From NCBI GenBank assembly GCA_913777945.1, contig CAJYTY010000022.1, positions 186,001 to 250,000 of the forward strand: 64,000 bases of DNA, written 5' to 3'. The DNA is from an uncultured Acinetobacter sp. GTDB lineage: Bacteria; Pseudomonadota; Gammaproteobacteria; Pseudomonadales; Moraxellaceae. The notes beneath the pieces were generated by a model. That model was not told the origin of the DNA, did not search any database, and worked only from the letters and a program-made list of their open reading frames with translations. The translations under genes were made by a program, and so were the position numbers. Position 1 is the first letter of the stretch. The number at the start of each line of letters is the position of its first letter. This document shows, one piece after another, positions 9,170 through 20,099 of the stretch.

Positions 9170-10261
9170 TTAAGGCGCGATTGGCTCAAAAGGCGGAATC
9201 ACATCTGCGTTTTGTGCACGATGGCGCATAAAATGATCCATCAACACAATCGCAAGCATTGCTTCTGCAATTGGCGTTGCCCGAACCCCGACACACGGAT
9301 CATGGCGACCTTTGGTTAAAACATCGATATTTTCACGATCGATATTAATGGTTTTACCCGGCGTAGTGATACTCGCAGTTGGCTTCAAAGCAATCGCAAC
9401 GCGAATATCCTGACCGCTTGAAATTCCGCCTAAAATACCCCCTGCATGATTCGCCAAGAATCCATCAGCGCTCAACTCATCACGGGTTTCATGCCCAAAC
9501 TGGCCAGCGACAGCAAAACCATCGCCAATTTCGACGCCTTTTACTGCATTAATGCTCATCATCGCATGTGCAATATCGGCATCGAGTCGATCAAATACAG
9601 GTTCACCCCAACCAACTGGAACATTTTCTGCTACGATTTCGAGTTTGGCGCCACAACTTGTACCTTGTTCACGTAAAGACGTAACTAAAGCTTCAAAACG
9701 TGGAACGGCATCAACATCACCACAGAAAAATGGATTTTGAGTAACTTCATTCCAGTCGAGTTTTTCTGTTACTTCAGTTCCGATTTGTGTTACGTGCCCG
9801 CGAATGACAATACCAAACTTCTCTGCAAGAAACTTTTTCGCAATCGCGCCAGCAGCGACACGCATGGCCGTTTCACGTGCACTTGAGCGTCCGCCACCGC
9901 GATAATCGCGAAAACCATACTTTTGCGTGTAGGTATAATCGGCATGTCCAGGACGGAAAGTTTGCGCAATATTGCCGTAATCTTTCGACTTTTGATCCGT
10001 ATTTTCAATGTACAGACCAATCGATGTGCCCGTAGTTTTACCTTCAAACACACCCGAAATGATTTTAACCTGATCGGGCTCTTTGCGCTGTGTTGCAAAC
10101 TTTGAAGTACCTGGTTTACGTCGATCAAGATCCTGTTGTAAATCCGCTTCAGAAAGTTCAAGACCCGGCGGAACACCATCTACAATTGCCATCAAGCCGA
10201 CGCCATGCGATTCCCCACAGGTGGTGACTCGAAACAGCTGTCCAATACTATTCCCTGCCAT
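9170..10261 (-). CDS. aroC: Chorismate synthase
   Basis: Converts EPSP to chorismate using reduced FMN, the last step of the shikimate pathway. At 363 residues it has the usual length. Signatures present are [18 protein letters not shown] at the N terminus, the central [10 protein letters not shown], and [22 protein letters not shown] lies upstream of the ATG. The gene follows prmB with 12 bases between, so the two are probably co-transcribed. Confidence 0.97.
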   Translation of the reverse strand: MAGNSIGQLFRVTTCGESHGVGLMAIVDGVPPGLELSEADLQQDLDRRKPGTSKFATQRKEPDQVKIISGVFEGKTTGTSIGLYIENTDQKSKDYGNIAQTFRPGHADYTYTQKYGFRDYRGGGRSSARETAMRVAAGAIAKKFLAEKFGIVIRGHVTQIGTEVTEKLDWNEVTQNPFFCGDVDAVPRFEALVTSLREQGTSCGAKLEIVAENVPVGWGEPVFDRLDADIAHAMMSINAVKGVEIGDGFAVAGQFGHETRDELSADGFLANHAGGILGGISSGQDIRVAIALKPTASITTPGKTINIDRENIDVLTKGRHDPCVGVRATPIAEAMLAIVLMDHFMRHRAQNADVIPPFEPIAP

Positions 10262-10273
10262 AACGTTTATTCC

Positions 10274-11284
10274 TTATCCCTCTAATGATGCTTGAAATAA
10301 TTTCTGATGACGACGGCACTGTTCAGCAGTCAATGCAAAGATTCCCGAACCACCTTTTTGGAATGTCAACCAGTGGAAATCGACCGTATTAAAGTTTTGA
10401 CGCATCGCCCACTCAGAATTACCCACCTCAATCACAATCAGACCATTTTCGCTTAAGTAATCAGCCGCTTGAGCGAGCATTTTACGCACCAAATCTAGTC
10501 CATCCTGACCTGCCGCCAAAGCCAGTTCAGGCTCATGTAAAAACTCTTCTGGTAAGTCAGCCATATCTTCAGCGTCAACATAAGGCGGGTTGCTGACAAT
10601 CAAATCGTACTGATTTTCGGCAGGAATTTTTGCGAAAAGATCCGACTCCATGAGTGCAATTTGATATTGCTTATTGTGATGTTCAACGTTCAGCGCAGCC
10701 ACTTCAAGTGCTTCTTTTGAAATATCTGTTGCATCTACTTCTGCATCTGGATAAGCATAACCCAATGCAACCGCGATACATCCTGAACCTGTACACATAT
10801 CTAGAATTCGGTGCGGTGTTTTTGGCGCAGCATTTTCTGGCAGATTATTTTGTGCCTCTCGCATTTGACCATTTTCATCGAGGCAATACGGCGCAAAACG
10901 TTGTTCGATCAGCTCTGCTACTGGTGAGCGAGGAATCAAAACACGCTCATCGACATAAAACGGTTTGTTGGCAAAATAAGCAAGATTGAGCAAATATGAC
11001 GTTGGCGTACGCTCATTGATACGGCGTTCGAGTAAACTCAAAAATTCGGCTTTTTCACTTGGCAGCAATTTGGCATCTAGAATTTCTGAGTCTGCCGCCC
11101 ATTCAAGTGACAACGTTTGCAATACCAATGCTGAGCTTTCAGCAAAATAATCTTCTGTCCCTTGTCCTAAATGAGCATCATATTGACGTAATGCAGTCAC
11201 ACCAAAACGAATAAAATCACGAATTGTGCTTAAACTTTCTGCTGCTTCCTGTAAATGTTCAGGGCTGATTGTCGGTCGCTCCAC
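10274..11284 (-). CDS. prmB: Ribosomal protein L3 glutamine N5-methyltransferase
   Basis: SAM-dependent methylation of a glutamine in ribosomal protein L3. The N-terminal helical domain precedes a Rossmann methyltransferase with ILDMCTGSGCIAVALG (SAM site) and the substrate motif SNPPYVDAED. The start codon is GTG with GGAG eight bases upstream. The prmB-aroC order is common in gammaproteobacteria and distinguishes it from prmC. Confidence 0.95.
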   Translation of the reverse strand: MERPTISPEHLQEAAESLSTIRDFIRFGVTALRQYDAHLGQGTEDYFAESSALVLQTLSLEWAADSEILDAKLLPSEKAEFLSLLERRINERTPTSYLLNLAYFANKPFYVDERVLIPRSPVAELIEQRFAPYCLDENGQMREAQNNLPENAAPKTPHRILDMCTGSGCIAVALGYAYPDAEVDATDISKEALEVAALNVEHHNKQYQIALMESDLFAKIPAENQYDLIVSNPPYVDAEDMADLPEEFLHEPELALAAGQDGLDLVRKMLAQAADYLSENGLIVIEVGNSEWAMRQNFNTVDFHWLTFQKGGSGIFALTAEQCRRHQKLFQASLEG

Positions 11285-11595
11285 TCAGGGATCTCCAAAA
11301 GGTTGTTATGCAAAACGCGTTATCATACCTTGTTTTGCCAAGCTTTATAAGATCAAGATGGTATGCATTTAAAGGAACTGTGATCACGAGGTGCGATTGA
11401 GCCTATTATGAAAACACGAAGTACTAAAAGCGATAAAACGATCTATCTTATTTCAATCATATTGATTTCATTCTGAACCAGTGCCTTATACATCAAGTAT
11501 TAAATCTTGCTTTCAATTTAAGCAAAGCTCATCTAAACTAAATTGAATAAAAATTAATTATTTTCATTAATCCTTTAAAAATCTCGAAGACAACA
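11285..11595. other. Gap with no recognised gene
   Basis: About 310 bp, AT-rich. I see no convincing frame, RNA gene or terminator here. Confidence 0.4.
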
Positions 11596-11880
11596 ATGAT
11601 CAGACTCATCCCTTCTTCAATCGTCGTGTGGTCAATCTTAATTGCTATAGCTATCTATTATCAAAGCGATCTATTCGATATATTTCTACTCACGCTTACT
11701 TTCTTTATATTTATACTCTTTAGATATTTGGCGTATGGTAATGTGCCTATAAATAAAATACAGCAGCATACTCATGTTAGACGTTTTAAAATAATGCTTG
11801 AAAAGATTTATCCTTTTGATCTTGTTGTTTTTATGGTGATCTACAATCAGATTATATTTAGAGCGATTTCAATCACATAA
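11596..11880 (+). CDS. Small hypothetical membrane protein, 94 aa
   Basis: The 94-residue frame has two strongly hydrophobic stretches near the N terminus (about residues 8-22 and 28-45) and a third at the C terminus, with a basic loop between. The ribosome site is weak. No family is recognised and there is no operon partner. The coding call rests on frame length and membrane pattern only. Confidence 0.45.
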   Translation: MIRLIPSSIVVWSILIAIAIYYQSDLFDIFLLTLTFFIFILFRYLAYGNVPINKIQQHTHVRRFKIMLEKIYPFDLVVFMVIYNQIIFRAISIT

Positions 11881-11962
11881 TGATGGGAATTGGATTTAAA
11901 TCTTCCAATTTATGGAATAATTAAAATATTTAAAATAAGTCTTTATAAATATAAATTTAAAT

Positions 11963-11992
11963 AAAAAAAGAGACACCGAAGCATCTCTTTTT
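11963..11992 (-). terminator. Intrinsic terminator of yceI
   Basis: Stem AAAAAGAGA / TCTCTTTTT around a ten-base loop, with a T-run on the minus strand, 23 bases after the YceI stop. Confidence 0.75.
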
Positions 11993-12014
11993 GAATGATT
12001 TATTCTGTCATTAC

Positions 12015-12596
12015 TTATTTTTTAGCAGCAGTTGCTTCAGTGGTGATGTTGACTGTGATCTTATCTCCCACATTTGGTACGTAGTTGCCGATACCGAATT
12101 CTGAGCGGTTAAACGAAGTGGTTGCATTAAAGCCAATCGCTGGAACTTTTGCCATTGGGTGCTCACCTTGCTTATTAAGTACAGCATCAAGCACCACAGG
12201 TTTGGTAATGCCTTTAACGGTTAAATTACCTGTAATTTTGAAGTGTTTTTTGTCTTTGGTTTCAACTTTAGTACTTTTGAAGGTAATGTTTGGATACTTG
12301 GCTGCATTAAACCAGCCTTCTTGCTGGAATTCTTTATCTAGAGCTGGCACATTGGTATTTACGCTACTGACTGGAATCGTCACGTCTACCGATGAGTTTG
12401 CAGGTTTAGCGTTATCGACTTTAATGACACCTTGGATGTCACTGAAGTTCGCGCTTGGTGTTGAAAAACCAAAATGGTTCCAGCTAAATACGGTTGCTGT
12501 ATGCGTTGGATCAATTTTATAATCTACTGGCGCTGCAAGTGCCAATGTACTGCTGATCGCAACCGCCAAACCTAAAGATAATGATTGAAGTTTCAT
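12015..12596 (-). CDS. YceI family periplasmic protein
   Basis: 193 residues: cleavable signal peptide ending about ALA-APVDY, then a YceI lipocalin-like barrel (YKIDPTHTATVFSWNHFGFS; ITGNLTVKGITKPVVLD; FNRSEFGIGNYVPNVGD). The family binds polyisoprenoid-type lipids in the periplasm; its physiological role is not settled. AAGGAAAAC precedes the ATG. Confidence 0.9.
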   Translation of the reverse strand: MKLQSLSLGLAVAISSTLALAAPVDYKIDPTHTATVFSWNHFGFSTPSANFSDIQGVIKVDNAKPANSSVDVTIPVSSVNTNVPALDKEFQQEGWFNAAKYPNITFKSTKVETKDKKHFKITGNLTVKGITKPVVLDAVLNKQGEHPMAKVPAIGFNATTSFNRSEFGIGNYVPNVGDKITVNITTEATAAKK

Positions 12597-12845
12597 TCGA
12601 TGTTTTCCTTTTAAATCATGTTATTTAGTCTATACATTCAACAATTTAAATCATTCTGATTTATAAAACGATATGTTGCATGGATGAAACACCACACTTT
12701 AAATTTAATTTTTCTTAATAATTTTGAATTTTATTTATTTAAATTATACATTTAGAGAATGTAATAAAAGTTGCTCTAAAGAATTTATCTTATTTTAAAA
12801 GACAAAAAGCTACATTATTGATTCAATCGTTCACAATTACAGGCA

Positions 12846-12875
12846 AAAAAAAGCCCTTGCAAACAAGGGCCTTTC
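12846..12875 (-). terminator. Intrinsic terminator of tkt
   Basis: Stem GCCCTTG / CAAGGGC with a four-base loop and a long T-run on the minus strand, just past the transketolase stop. Confidence 0.88.
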
Positions 12876-12892
12876 TTTTAAAGCGCTAAAAC

Positions 12893-14875
12893 TTAGTAGC
12901 TTTGTACCGCTTCAATTACAGCTTGGCTAGTAATACCAAAGTGCTGGAACAAATCTTTTGCAGGTGCAGATTCACCATAAGTGGTCATTCCGATCACCTT
13001 ACCGTCTAGACCTACGAACTTCCACCAGTAATCGACATGCGCCGCTTCAACCGCAACACGAGCACGAATGCTCGCAGGCAATACCGCTTCACGATATGCT
13101 GCATCTTGAGTCATGAACAACTCTGCGCAAGGCATAGATACCACACGAACGCCTTCAAGCTGTGCGTAGGCATCCATCGCGATAGATACTTCAGAACCTG
13201 TTGCAATAATAATCGCTTTCAATTCGCCTTTTTCTTTTGCCAATACATAACCGCCTTTCGCAGCATCTTGAATTTGTGCTTCAGAACGTGACTGGAATGG
13301 CAAGTTTTGACGAGACAAGATCAATGCGGTTGGACCATCTTTACGCTCAAGCGCAGATTTCCATGCAATTGCTGTTTCAACTGTATCAGCAGGACGCCAT
13401 GTATTGAGGTTTGGCGTACCACGAAGAGACGCGATTTGCTCGATTGGCTGATGTGTTGGACCATCTTCACCCAAACCAATTGAATCGTGGGTATATACAT
13501 GAATCACACGTTGCTTCATTAATGCAGACATACGTACAGCATTACGCGCGTATTCCATAAACATCAGGAACGTTGCAACATAAGGAACAAAACCACCGTG
13601 CAGCGCAACACCGTTAGCAATGGCTGTCATACCGAATTCACGTACGCCATAGTACACGTAGTTTCCTGCCGGGTTGTCCTGCACACCTTCACACCCTTTC
13701 CAAAGTGTCAGGTTAGAACCTGCCAAATCTGCTGAACCGCCTAGCATTTCTGGCAATAACGGACCGAACGCTTGCAAGGTGTTCTGGCTCGCTTTACGGG
13801 TTGCAATTGTTTCTGCTTTCTCATTCACCTGCGCAATAAATGCATCGGCTTGTGCAGTAAAGTCTGCTGGCAAGTCACCATTTACACGGCGCAATAATTC
13901 TGCTGCTTCAGTTGGATATTTTGCTTGATACGCGGCAAATACATCATTCCATGCAGCTTCAGAAGTTTGACCTTTTTCATTGGCATTCCATGCGGCATAA
14001 ATATCTTGCGGAATAACAAATGCTTCATCGCTCCAACCCAGTGCTTCACGGGTAAGTTTGATTTCTTCTGCACCCAATGGCGCACCGTGACAGTCTTCTT
14101 TACCTTGCTTGTTTGGAGAACCTAAACCAATAATTGTCTTACAGATAATTAAAGTTGGTTTAGTAGTTTCTGCTTTTGCTTCAATCGTTGCCTGACGGAT
14201 TGCAGCGGCATCATGACCATCTACACGAAGAACTTGCCAACCGTAAGCCTTAAAACGTTGCTCAGTATCATCACTGAACCAACCTTCAACCTCACCATCA
14301 ATCGAGATGCCATTGTCGTCATAGTAAGCAATGAGTTTGCCTAGACCTAATGTACCCGCCAATGAACACACTTCATGTGAAATGCCTTCCATCAAACACC
14401 CATCGCCCAAGAAGCAATAAGTGAAATGATCAACGACTGTTAAATCGTCTTTATTGAACTGAGCCGCTAGTGTTTTTTCAGCCAGTGCGAAACCAACAGC
14501 ATTTGCAATGCCCTGACCTAAAGGACCTGTTGTTGTTTCGATACCTGGTGCATAACCATATTCTGGGTGACCCGGTGTTTTTGAATGAAGCTGACGGAAC
14601 TGTTTTAAATCGTCAATTGAAAGATCATAACCAGTTAAATGTAACAAAGCATAATGCAGCATTGATCCATGACCGTTAGACAGTACAAAACGGTCGCGGT
14701 TGGCCCATTGCGGGTTTGCTGGATTATGGTTTAAAAATTCACGCCACACCACATCAGCAATATCTGCCATCCCCATTGGTGCACCAGGATGCCCTGAGTT
14801 TGCTTGTTGCACAGCATCCATAGCCAATACACGAATTGCGTTTGCAATACGACGTTCGTTTAAAGGGGTCGTCAT
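12893..14875 (-). CDS. tkt: Transketolase
   Basis: Thiamine-diphosphate enzyme of the non-oxidative pentose phosphate pathway, moving two-carbon units between sugar phosphates. It is 660 residues, full length. Motifs: [12 protein letters not shown] at the N terminus, [13 protein letters not shown], the TPP motif [18 protein letters not shown], and the transketolase signature [12 protein letters not shown] in the Pyr domain. It is divergent from metK across 530 bp. Confidence 0.97.
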   Translation of the reverse strand: MTTPLNERRIANAIRVLAMDAVQQANSGHPGAPMGMADIADVVWREFLNHNPANPQWANRDRFVLSNGHGSMLHYALLHLTGYDLSIDDLKQFRQLHSKTPGHPEYGYAPGIETTTGPLGQGIANAVGFALAEKTLAAQFNKDDLTVVDHFTYCFLGDGCLMEGISHEVCSLAGTLGLGKLIAYYDDNGISIDGEVEGWFSDDTEQRFKAYGWQVLRVDGHDAAAIRQATIEAKAETTKPTLIICKTIIGLGSPNKQGKEDCHGAPLGAEEIKLTREALGWSDEAFVIPQDIYAAWNANEKGQTSEAAWNDVFAAYQAKYPTEAAELLRRVNGDLPADFTAQADAFIAQVNEKAETIATRKASQNTLQAFGPLLPEMLGGSADLAGSNLTLWKGCEGVQDNPAGNYVYYGVREFGMTAIANGVALHGGFVPYVATFLMFMEYARNAVRMSALMKQRVIHVYTHDSIGLGEDGPTHQPIEQIASLRGTPNLNTWRPADTVETAIAWKSALERKDGPTALILSRQNLPFQSRSEAQIQDAAKGGYVLAKEKGELKAIIIATGSEVSIAMDAYAQLEGVRVVSMPCAELFMTQDAAYREAVLPASIRARVAVEAAHVDYWWKFVGLDGKVIGMTTYGESAPAKDLFQHFGITSQAVIEAVQSY

Positions 14876-15405
14876 AGGTCAGTATCCAAATTAAAGCTGA
14901 TAAGGAAGAAGAAATGAATCAGAATTCAAACTGTGAGTATTGTCTTAAAAAAAACTGAATGGGTAAAGCCTAGAGTGACGTTTCATGTTTGTTTTTTTGA
15001 ATTCAAGCATAAAATGTCTAAAAATTAACTGATTCTCGATGATTTTTAAATTGCTCAAATCTGATGAACGAATCTAAAGGCAATAAATTTAAACACTCAA
15101 TCTTGTTGAAAGTGAATTTGATTCATCTTTATATACGTCTTTGTTAGCTTCAATCAGTTATAGAGTTTTCGATTTAATACACTTCGGTGAAAAGAATCGG
15201 ATGATTTCACATAAATTTCATCTGAGATTGATTATTGTATAACTGAAACTTAGACAAAACACTATGCTTTATAAGTTCTATTGATATAAATTAAAATTTA
15301 TATGAATTGAAATAAATTCATTGATTTTAGTCAGCTTAAGCTAGTCCTGAAGTCTAAGTCGATGTAACATATCCCGTCTTTTGAATTAACTGTGATAGGA
15401 CTTTC
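14876..15405. other. Divergent promoter region tkt / metK
   Basis: No gene is visible in this AT-rich 530-bp region. It must hold the promoters of both flanking genes. I looked for a SAM riboswitch-like set of stems and a terminator before metK and saw none. Confidence 0.4.
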
Positions 15406-16572
15406 ATGCGCGAGTACGCTGTTTTTACTTCGGAATCTGTAAGCGAAGGTCATCCCGATAAAATGGCAGATCAGATCAGTGATGCTATTTTGGATGCGAT
15501 CTTAAAAGAAGACCCATACGCACGGGTTGCTTGTGAAACACTCGTAAAAACAGGTGCTGTGGTTCTGGCTGGTGAAATTACCACAACAGCGAATGTTGAT
15601 TTTGAAGCGATCGTTCGTCAAACCGTAAACGGTATTGGCTACCATCACTCTGATCTCGGATTTGATGGTTCAACCTGTGCGGTCATTAACATGATCGGCA
15701 AGCAATCACCTGAAATTGCACAAGGTGTAGATCGTCAGAAACCTGAAGATCAAGGCGCTGGCGACCAAGGTTTGATGTTTGGTTATGCAAGCCGTGAAAC
15801 TGACGTGCTTATGCCTGCACCAATCTCTTATGCGCACCGCTTAATGGAACGTCAAGCCGAGCTTCGTCGCTCTGGTGTTTTGCCATGGTTACGACCAGAT
15901 GCAAAAAGCCAAGTCACATTCGCTTATGAAAATGGCAAACCTGTGCGTTTGGATGCGGTTGTTTTATCGACTCAACACGATCCTGAAATTTCTCAAGCAC
16001 AGCTAAAAGAAGCTATTATTGAAGAAATTATCAAGCCAGTTATTCCAGCAGACATGTTCCATGCCGCAACTAAATTCCACATCAATCCAACGGGTTTGTT
16101 TGTGATTGGTGGACCAGTGGGTGACTGTGGCTTAACAGGTCGTAAAATCATTGTAGATACTTACGGCGGTATGGCACGTCACGGTGGTGGTGCATTCTCT
16201 GGTAAAGATCCATCGAAAGTTGACCGTTCTGCTGCTTATGCAGGGCGCTATGTGGCAAAAAATATTGTTGCAGCTGGCTTGGCAGACAAATGTGAAATTC
16301 AGGTAAGCTACGCGATTGGTGTGGCTGAGCCAACTTCGATTTCAATCAATACGTTTAATACTGGAAAAGTAGATGACGAATTGATCGTGGCCTTGGTGCG
16401 CGAACACTTCGACCTTCGTCCATTTGGTATTACCCGTATGCTTAACCTGCTTCAACCGATGTATAAGCAAACTGCTGCTTACGGCCATTTTGGTCGCGAA
16501 GGATCAGATACTGCCTTTACTTGGGAAAAAACAGATAAAGTACAAGTGCTCAAAGATGCATCTGGCCTTTAA
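15406..16572 (+). CDS. metK: S-adenosylmethionine synthase
   Basis: Makes SAM from methionine and ATP. At 388 residues it has the family length. Motifs: [19 protein letters not shown] (ATP site), [12 protein letters not shown], and the glycine-rich [21 protein letters not shown] lies upstream of the ATG. It is monocistronic, closed by a strong terminator. Confidence 0.97.
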   Translation: MREYAVFTSESVSEGHPDKMADQISDAILDAILKEDPYARVACETLVKTGAVVLAGEITTTANVDFEAIVRQTVNGIGYHHSDLGFDGSTCAVINMIGKQSPEIAQGVDRQKPEDQGAGDQGLMFGYASRETDVLMPAPISYAHRLMERQAELRRSGVLPWLRPDAKSQVTFAYENGKPVRLDAVVLSTQHDPEISQAQLKEAIIEEIIKPVIPADMFHAATKFHINPTGLFVIGGPVGDCGLTGRKIIVDTYGGMARHGGGAFSGKDPSKVDRSAAYAGRYVAKNIVAAGLADKCEIQVSYAIGVAEPTSISINTFNTGKVDDELIVALVREHFDLRPFGITRMLNLLQPMYKQTAAYGHFGREGSDTAFTWEKTDKVQVLKDASGL

Positions 16573-16590
16573 TTTCTAAGTAATTGATTA

Positions 16591-16624
16591 AAAAAATGTC
16601 CGACACAAGTCGGACATTTTTTTT
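16591..16624 (+). terminator. Intrinsic terminator of metK
   Basis: Perfect eleven-base stem AAATGTCCGAC / GTCGGACATTT, four-base loop, long T-run. Confidence 0.92.
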
Positions 16625-16639
16625 GGTTTTAATTACGCG

Positions 16640-16891
16640 TTATTGACTCGATTTAGTCGGTTTATCATGATTAAAAATATCCAGCAAAGTATGCTGATTA
16701 GGTGTGTCATCTTGCGCCTCGACATAGAAATGAAAGGTTTTAACCACCATCACTACGGCTAGACAACCCACCAAGCAAAATACCCACCACCCGTAAGGAC
16801 TACGGATATGATGCGAACCACAGTGAGGACATTCTTTGTCTGTTGATGCAACGACCTTGTCACAACACGCACAACGATATTGATACAGCAT
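16640..16891 (-). CDS. Small zinc-ribbon membrane protein
   Basis: 83 residues with two Cys pairs (CACCDK and CPHCGSHH) forming a zinc ribbon, followed by one membrane segment (WWVFCLVGCLAVVMVV) and a polar tail. GGGGGA precedes the ATG. The ribbon would face the cytoplasm by the positive-inside rule. No family name is known to me; it sits convergent with metK. Confidence 0.65.
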   Translation of the reverse strand: MLYQYRCACCDKVVASTDKECPHCGSHHIRSPYGWWVFCLVGCLAVVMVVKTFHFYVEAQDDTPNQHTLLDIFNHDKPTKSSQ

Positions 16892-17123
16892 GGGCTTCCC
16901 CCTGTCTTAGTGCTGATTTATTTTTCTAGTTTCGTTTGCATAATTAAGAACCAAATATGGATCTTTAATTGCATACTATGACAATGTGTACGATATTTCA
17001 ACAGCAAACCATTTCAATCAAATGACTTAATAGTGCCAAAATTGTTACATTTTTGGCACGGCTAGTGAAAAAAAGTTTCAACTGTTAAAATGTGAAATGT
17101 CATGTAGCAATTAACCTCATCAT

Positions 17124-17315
17124 ATGGCTCAACTTATTAACAAAGGTGGTTTCCGTGAGCGCGCGAACCGCAGTCGTGGTTATCAGCAGTCTGAAAATCG
17201 CCAAACCGCGCTCCTTCCCAACAAATATCAACCCAATCACGGTACTGAAGCTTCTAGCCTCACATTAGATCAAGAGACTTCTGATAAAACTGATGACAAT
17301 AAAAAAGCTGAATGA
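17124..17315 (+). CDS. Small hypothetical protein, 63 aa
   Basis: A polar, disordered-looking protein beginning MAQLINKGGFRERANRSRGY and ending in a charged tail. Its TGA stop lies inside the left arm of the terminator hairpin that follows. The basic N terminus and acidic C terminus suggest a nucleic-acid or ribosome-associated role, but that is a guess. Confidence 0.6.
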   Translation: MAQLINKGGFRERANRSRGYQQSENRQTALLPNKYQPNHGTEASSLTLDQETSDKTDDNKKAE

Positions 17316-17336
17316 AAATATCATTCAGCTTTTTTT
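17301..17336. terminator. Bidirectional terminator overlapping a stop codon
   Basis: Perfect twelve-base stem AAAGCTGAATGA / TCATTCAGCTTT with a five-base loop. It has an A-run before and a T-run after, so it also suits fxsA transcription from the right. The stop codon of the 63-aa gene is the last triplet of the left arm. Confidence 0.9.
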
Positions 17337-17352
17337 CAACTCAGAAAATCGT

Positions 17353-17922
17353 TTATTTCTGATCTTTGTGCTCGATTTGTTTCTGATCTGGCTTCACTTC
17401 GCGCGCTTCACCATCAATTACATTTGAATCTTGAAATGGAGATCCACCACCCTGCTGATTCTGCATATTTTGCATTTGACGCATGAGATCTTCAAATGGG
17501 TTTTGGCCATTCGCTCCGCCAGCACCTCCCATCATGCCACCCATCATTTTGTTCATCATGGCTTCTTGACGCTTAGCGAGCGTTTTCATTAAGGCATTAC
17601 GGAAGAATGTTTGTACCCCTGGAATTAAAATCAATAACGCTAAAATATCGGAAATCACACCCGGTATCATTAGTAAAAAGCCAGCCATCGCCGTTGCAAG
17701 TTTCTTGCTGACCGCTGGATCGTTACCAAGCTGACCTGACATCTGCATTTGTTGTAGTTGTGGCATGATGGTGGATGCACTTGAACGTAACATGTTCAAA
17801 CCAATGAAAAAAGCGATAATAAACCAGAAAAACACGTACCAGCCGCTTATGAATTGAGCAATGCCAATCCATACAGCAATTTCCAGAATCGCGCCAAGAA
17901 CAACAATAAGAAGTAAATTCAT
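17353..17922 (-). CDS. fxsA: FxsA family membrane protein
   Basis: 189 residues. There are two N-terminal membrane segments with the FxsA pattern ([20 protein letters not shown]), then [19 protein letters not shown] and a glycine/methionine-rich cytoplasmic tail ([12 protein letters not shown]). In E. coli FxsA relieves F-exclusion of phage T7 when overexpressed; the normal role is unknown. It is divergent from ruvC. Confidence 0.88.
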   Translation of the reverse strand: MNLLLIVVLGAILEIAVWIGIAQFISGWYVFFWFIIAFFIGLNMLRSSASTIMPQLQQMQMSGQLGNDPAVSKKLATAMAGFLLMIPGVISDILALLILIPGVQTFFRNALMKTLAKRQEAMMNKMMGGMMGGAGGANGQNPFEDLMRQMQNMQNQQGGGSPFQDSNVIDGEAREVKPDQKQIEHKDQK

Positions 17923-18048
17923 TTAAAACTATGTCTATCTCAAAAAATTAAAGGTTTTATGCAGTATCAAGACCGACTCAAAGAGAATCAAGCTTTTTTC
18001 ATGCGCTTATGTAAAAATATGGGCATTATTTTATTTTTAAAGTCTTTT

Positions 18049-18594
18049 ATGCCATTAATCATCGGAATTGATCCAGGTTCGCGTTTAACCGGTTATGGAA
18101 TCATTGAAAAAAATGGAAATGACCTACGTTTTATCGATGCCGGCACGATTCGCACCGAAACCCAAGGAATGCCAGAGCGATTAAAACGAATTTTTGCTGG
18201 CGTTGAACGCATTGTAAAGTTTCATGGCCCAACCGAAGCTGCGGTTGAGCAAGTATTTATGGCACAAAACCCTGATTCTGCTTTAAAACTCGGTCAAGCA
18301 CGCGGCGCTGCGATTGCTGCATTGGTCAATTTAGATCTAGACGTGGCTGAATATACCGCACGTCAGATCAAACAATCGGTGGTTGGATATGGCGCAGCCG
18401 ACAAAGAGCAAGTGCAAATGATGGTCATGCGTATTTTGAGCTTAACCATCAAACCACAAGCAGATGCTGCGGATGCCTTGGCTGCTGCAATTTGCCATGC
18501 CCATGCATCGGGCAATATGAGTAAATTTGCAGTACTCAATGCACTTGGCGGTATGGCCAGAGGCCGCAGCAGATACAGTAGCCGGCGTCGTTAA
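18049..18594 (+). CDS. ruvC: Crossover junction endodeoxyribonuclease RuvC
   Basis: Resolves Holliday junctions with RuvAB. Catalytic acidic residues are visible in [14 protein letters not shown], the AVEQVF region and the C-terminal [15 protein letters not shown]. An in-frame ATG at 17959 would add 30 residues, but family members begin near [10 protein letters not shown], so 18049 (181 aa) is preferred. It is convergent with nnr. Confidence 0.93.
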   Translation: MPLIIGIDPGSRLTGYGIIEKNGNDLRFIDAGTIRTETQGMPERLKRIFAGVERIVKFHGPTEAAVEQVFMAQNPDSALKLGQARGAAIAALVNLDLDVAEYTARQIKQSVVGYGAADKEQVQMMVMRILSLTIKPQADAADALAAAICHAHASGNMSKFAVLNALGGMARGRSRYSSRRR

Positions 18595-18602
18595 AATGAA
18601 AT

Positions 18603-20072
18603 CTAAGGATTAACAACCTGATAGATCGCATCAAGCATTTGGTGCGCCTGAATCCCTCGTTGGCCCGATTGCGCCAATCGATCACCTGCCTGTCCGTGTA
18701 AAGTCACAATATCCGATAACAAAATATGTGTATCGAGTTGTGCTTTCAGGCTGGCAATCATACCTGCCAGTACATCCCCCATACCCGCCGTGCCCATGCC
18801 GGCATTGCCAGTTGTACAGATCCAGAGCTGATCTGGTTCTAAAATAAGACTACCAGCACCTTTAAGTACCCATTGTCCGGAAAATCGCTGATAAAGCTGC
18901 TCAATGGCAGTCACTCGATCTTGTTCGATCTCTTTAGCAGAAGTATTTAGTAATCTCGCCGCCTCGCCAGCATGAGGAGTGAGATATACGTTTTGTGAAA
19001 ATGTGAAACTGTGTTCAGCTAAAAACCAGAGTGCGTCGGCATCGATGACTAGATGTAATTCAGCGTGTTTCAGTAATACAGGACACCATTTCATAAACTG
19101 TTTTTCTGACCATTCATCACGGCCAAGCCCCATACCAAAACAAACCGAATCGATTTGCTGAAGTAAAGTCAGAATTTCATCTGAAGTTAAAGCTTGAATG
19201 TCTTTAATCATGATGTTGGGCGCTCGTGCCAAAATAGCAGCATGATGAGTCGCATCACAAACCACAGTCACTTTTCCTGCGCCAGCATGAAAGGCTGCTT
19301 CTGCTGCCATAATCACCGCGCCGCCCATATCACGATGGCCACCAACAACCAATACATGACCATATGTTCCTTTATGTCCAAAGGCTTGACGTTTAGGCAA
19401 TATAATCTTGGCAGGCTTTAAAAGTGCGGTCGCTTGCAACGAAACGTCAGGTGGAAGCAAGTCAATCAGTTCAACTTGTCCAGAGAACTCAGAACCTTGC
19501 CCTGTATGCAGTCCTATTTTGTGGGCAAGCACGGTATAGGTGATATCGGCTTTAATTGCTATAGGTAAGCACTGCCCCGTATTTGCATTTAAGCCACTAG
19601 GTAAATCAATCGCCACTTTCAACCCCGAAAGCTGATTAAAGTGCTTAATCACCGTCTGCCAGTCTGAGTCGAGGTTACGATTTAAACCATGACCAAATAG
19701 CGCATCGATATGACAATCATATACATCGGGTACATCGAAAGATGAATGAATATTAAGCTGATGCCTACGCGCAGTTTGTACGGCCTGCGCAAGATCTGGA
19801 GATTCACCTGCCGGGGCAGCAAAAATAGTAACCTGATAACCCGCTTGCTGAAGATAAGCCGCCAGAAAATAACCATCACCTGCGTTATTCCCCATTCCAC
19901 ACCAAACCGCGATTTTAAAAACACTTAGGCTATTTTTATGAATGAAATGATCTAATTTATTACAAATCGACCATGCAACCTGTTGCATAAGCCCGAGCGA
20001 TGAATTTTGCTTTTGGAACCATCGTTGTTCCCATGCTCGGATCTCTTGGCTGTGATAAACTGCTGCATGCAT
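18603..20072 (-). CDS. nnr: Bifunctional NAD(P)H-hydrate repair enzyme (epimerase + dehydratase)
   Basis: Repairs damaged NADH/NADPH hydrates. The N-terminal YjeF/NnrE epimerase domain (about residues 1-215) shows WCGMGNNAGDGYFLA and IDLPSGLNANTG. The C-terminal ADP-dependent dehydratase NnrD domain shows GHKGTYGHVLVVGG, LTPHAGEAARLL and GNAGMGTAGMGDVLAGMIA. An ATG at 20141 is in frame but would overlap queG. GGAG eight bases before the ATG at 20072, and the protein start MHAAVYHSQEI, favour 20072 (489 aa). Confidence 0.93.
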   Translation of the reverse strand: MHAAVYHSQEIRAWEQRWFQKQNSSLGLMQQVAWSICNKLDHFIHKNSLSVFKIAVWCGMGNNAGDGYFLAAYLQQAGYQVTIFAAPAGESPDLAQAVQTARRHQLNIHSSFDVPDVYDCHIDALFGHGLNRNLDSDWQTVIKHFNQLSGLKVAIDLPSGLNANTGQCLPIAIKADITYTVLAHKIGLHTGQGSEFSGQVELIDLLPPDVSLQATALLKPAKIILPKRQAFGHKGTYGHVLVVGGHRDMGGAVIMAAEAAFHAGAGKVTVVCDATHHAAILARAPNIMIKDIQALTSDEILTLLQQIDSVCFGMGLGRDEWSEKQFMKWCPVLLKHAELHLVIDADALWFLAEHSFTFSQNVYLTPHAGEAARLLNTSAKEIEQDRVTAIEQLYQRFSGQWVLKGAGSLILEPDQLWICTTGNAGMGTAGMGDVLAGMIASLKAQLDTHILLSDIVTLHGQAGDRLAQSGQRGIQAHQMLDAIYQVVNP

Positions 20073-20099
20073 TTTGAATTCTCCGTTATTTTTTAATTT

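Noticed and set aside
14876..15405. SAM riboswitch upstream of metK
   Set aside because: No set of conserved stems or anti-terminator was recognised.
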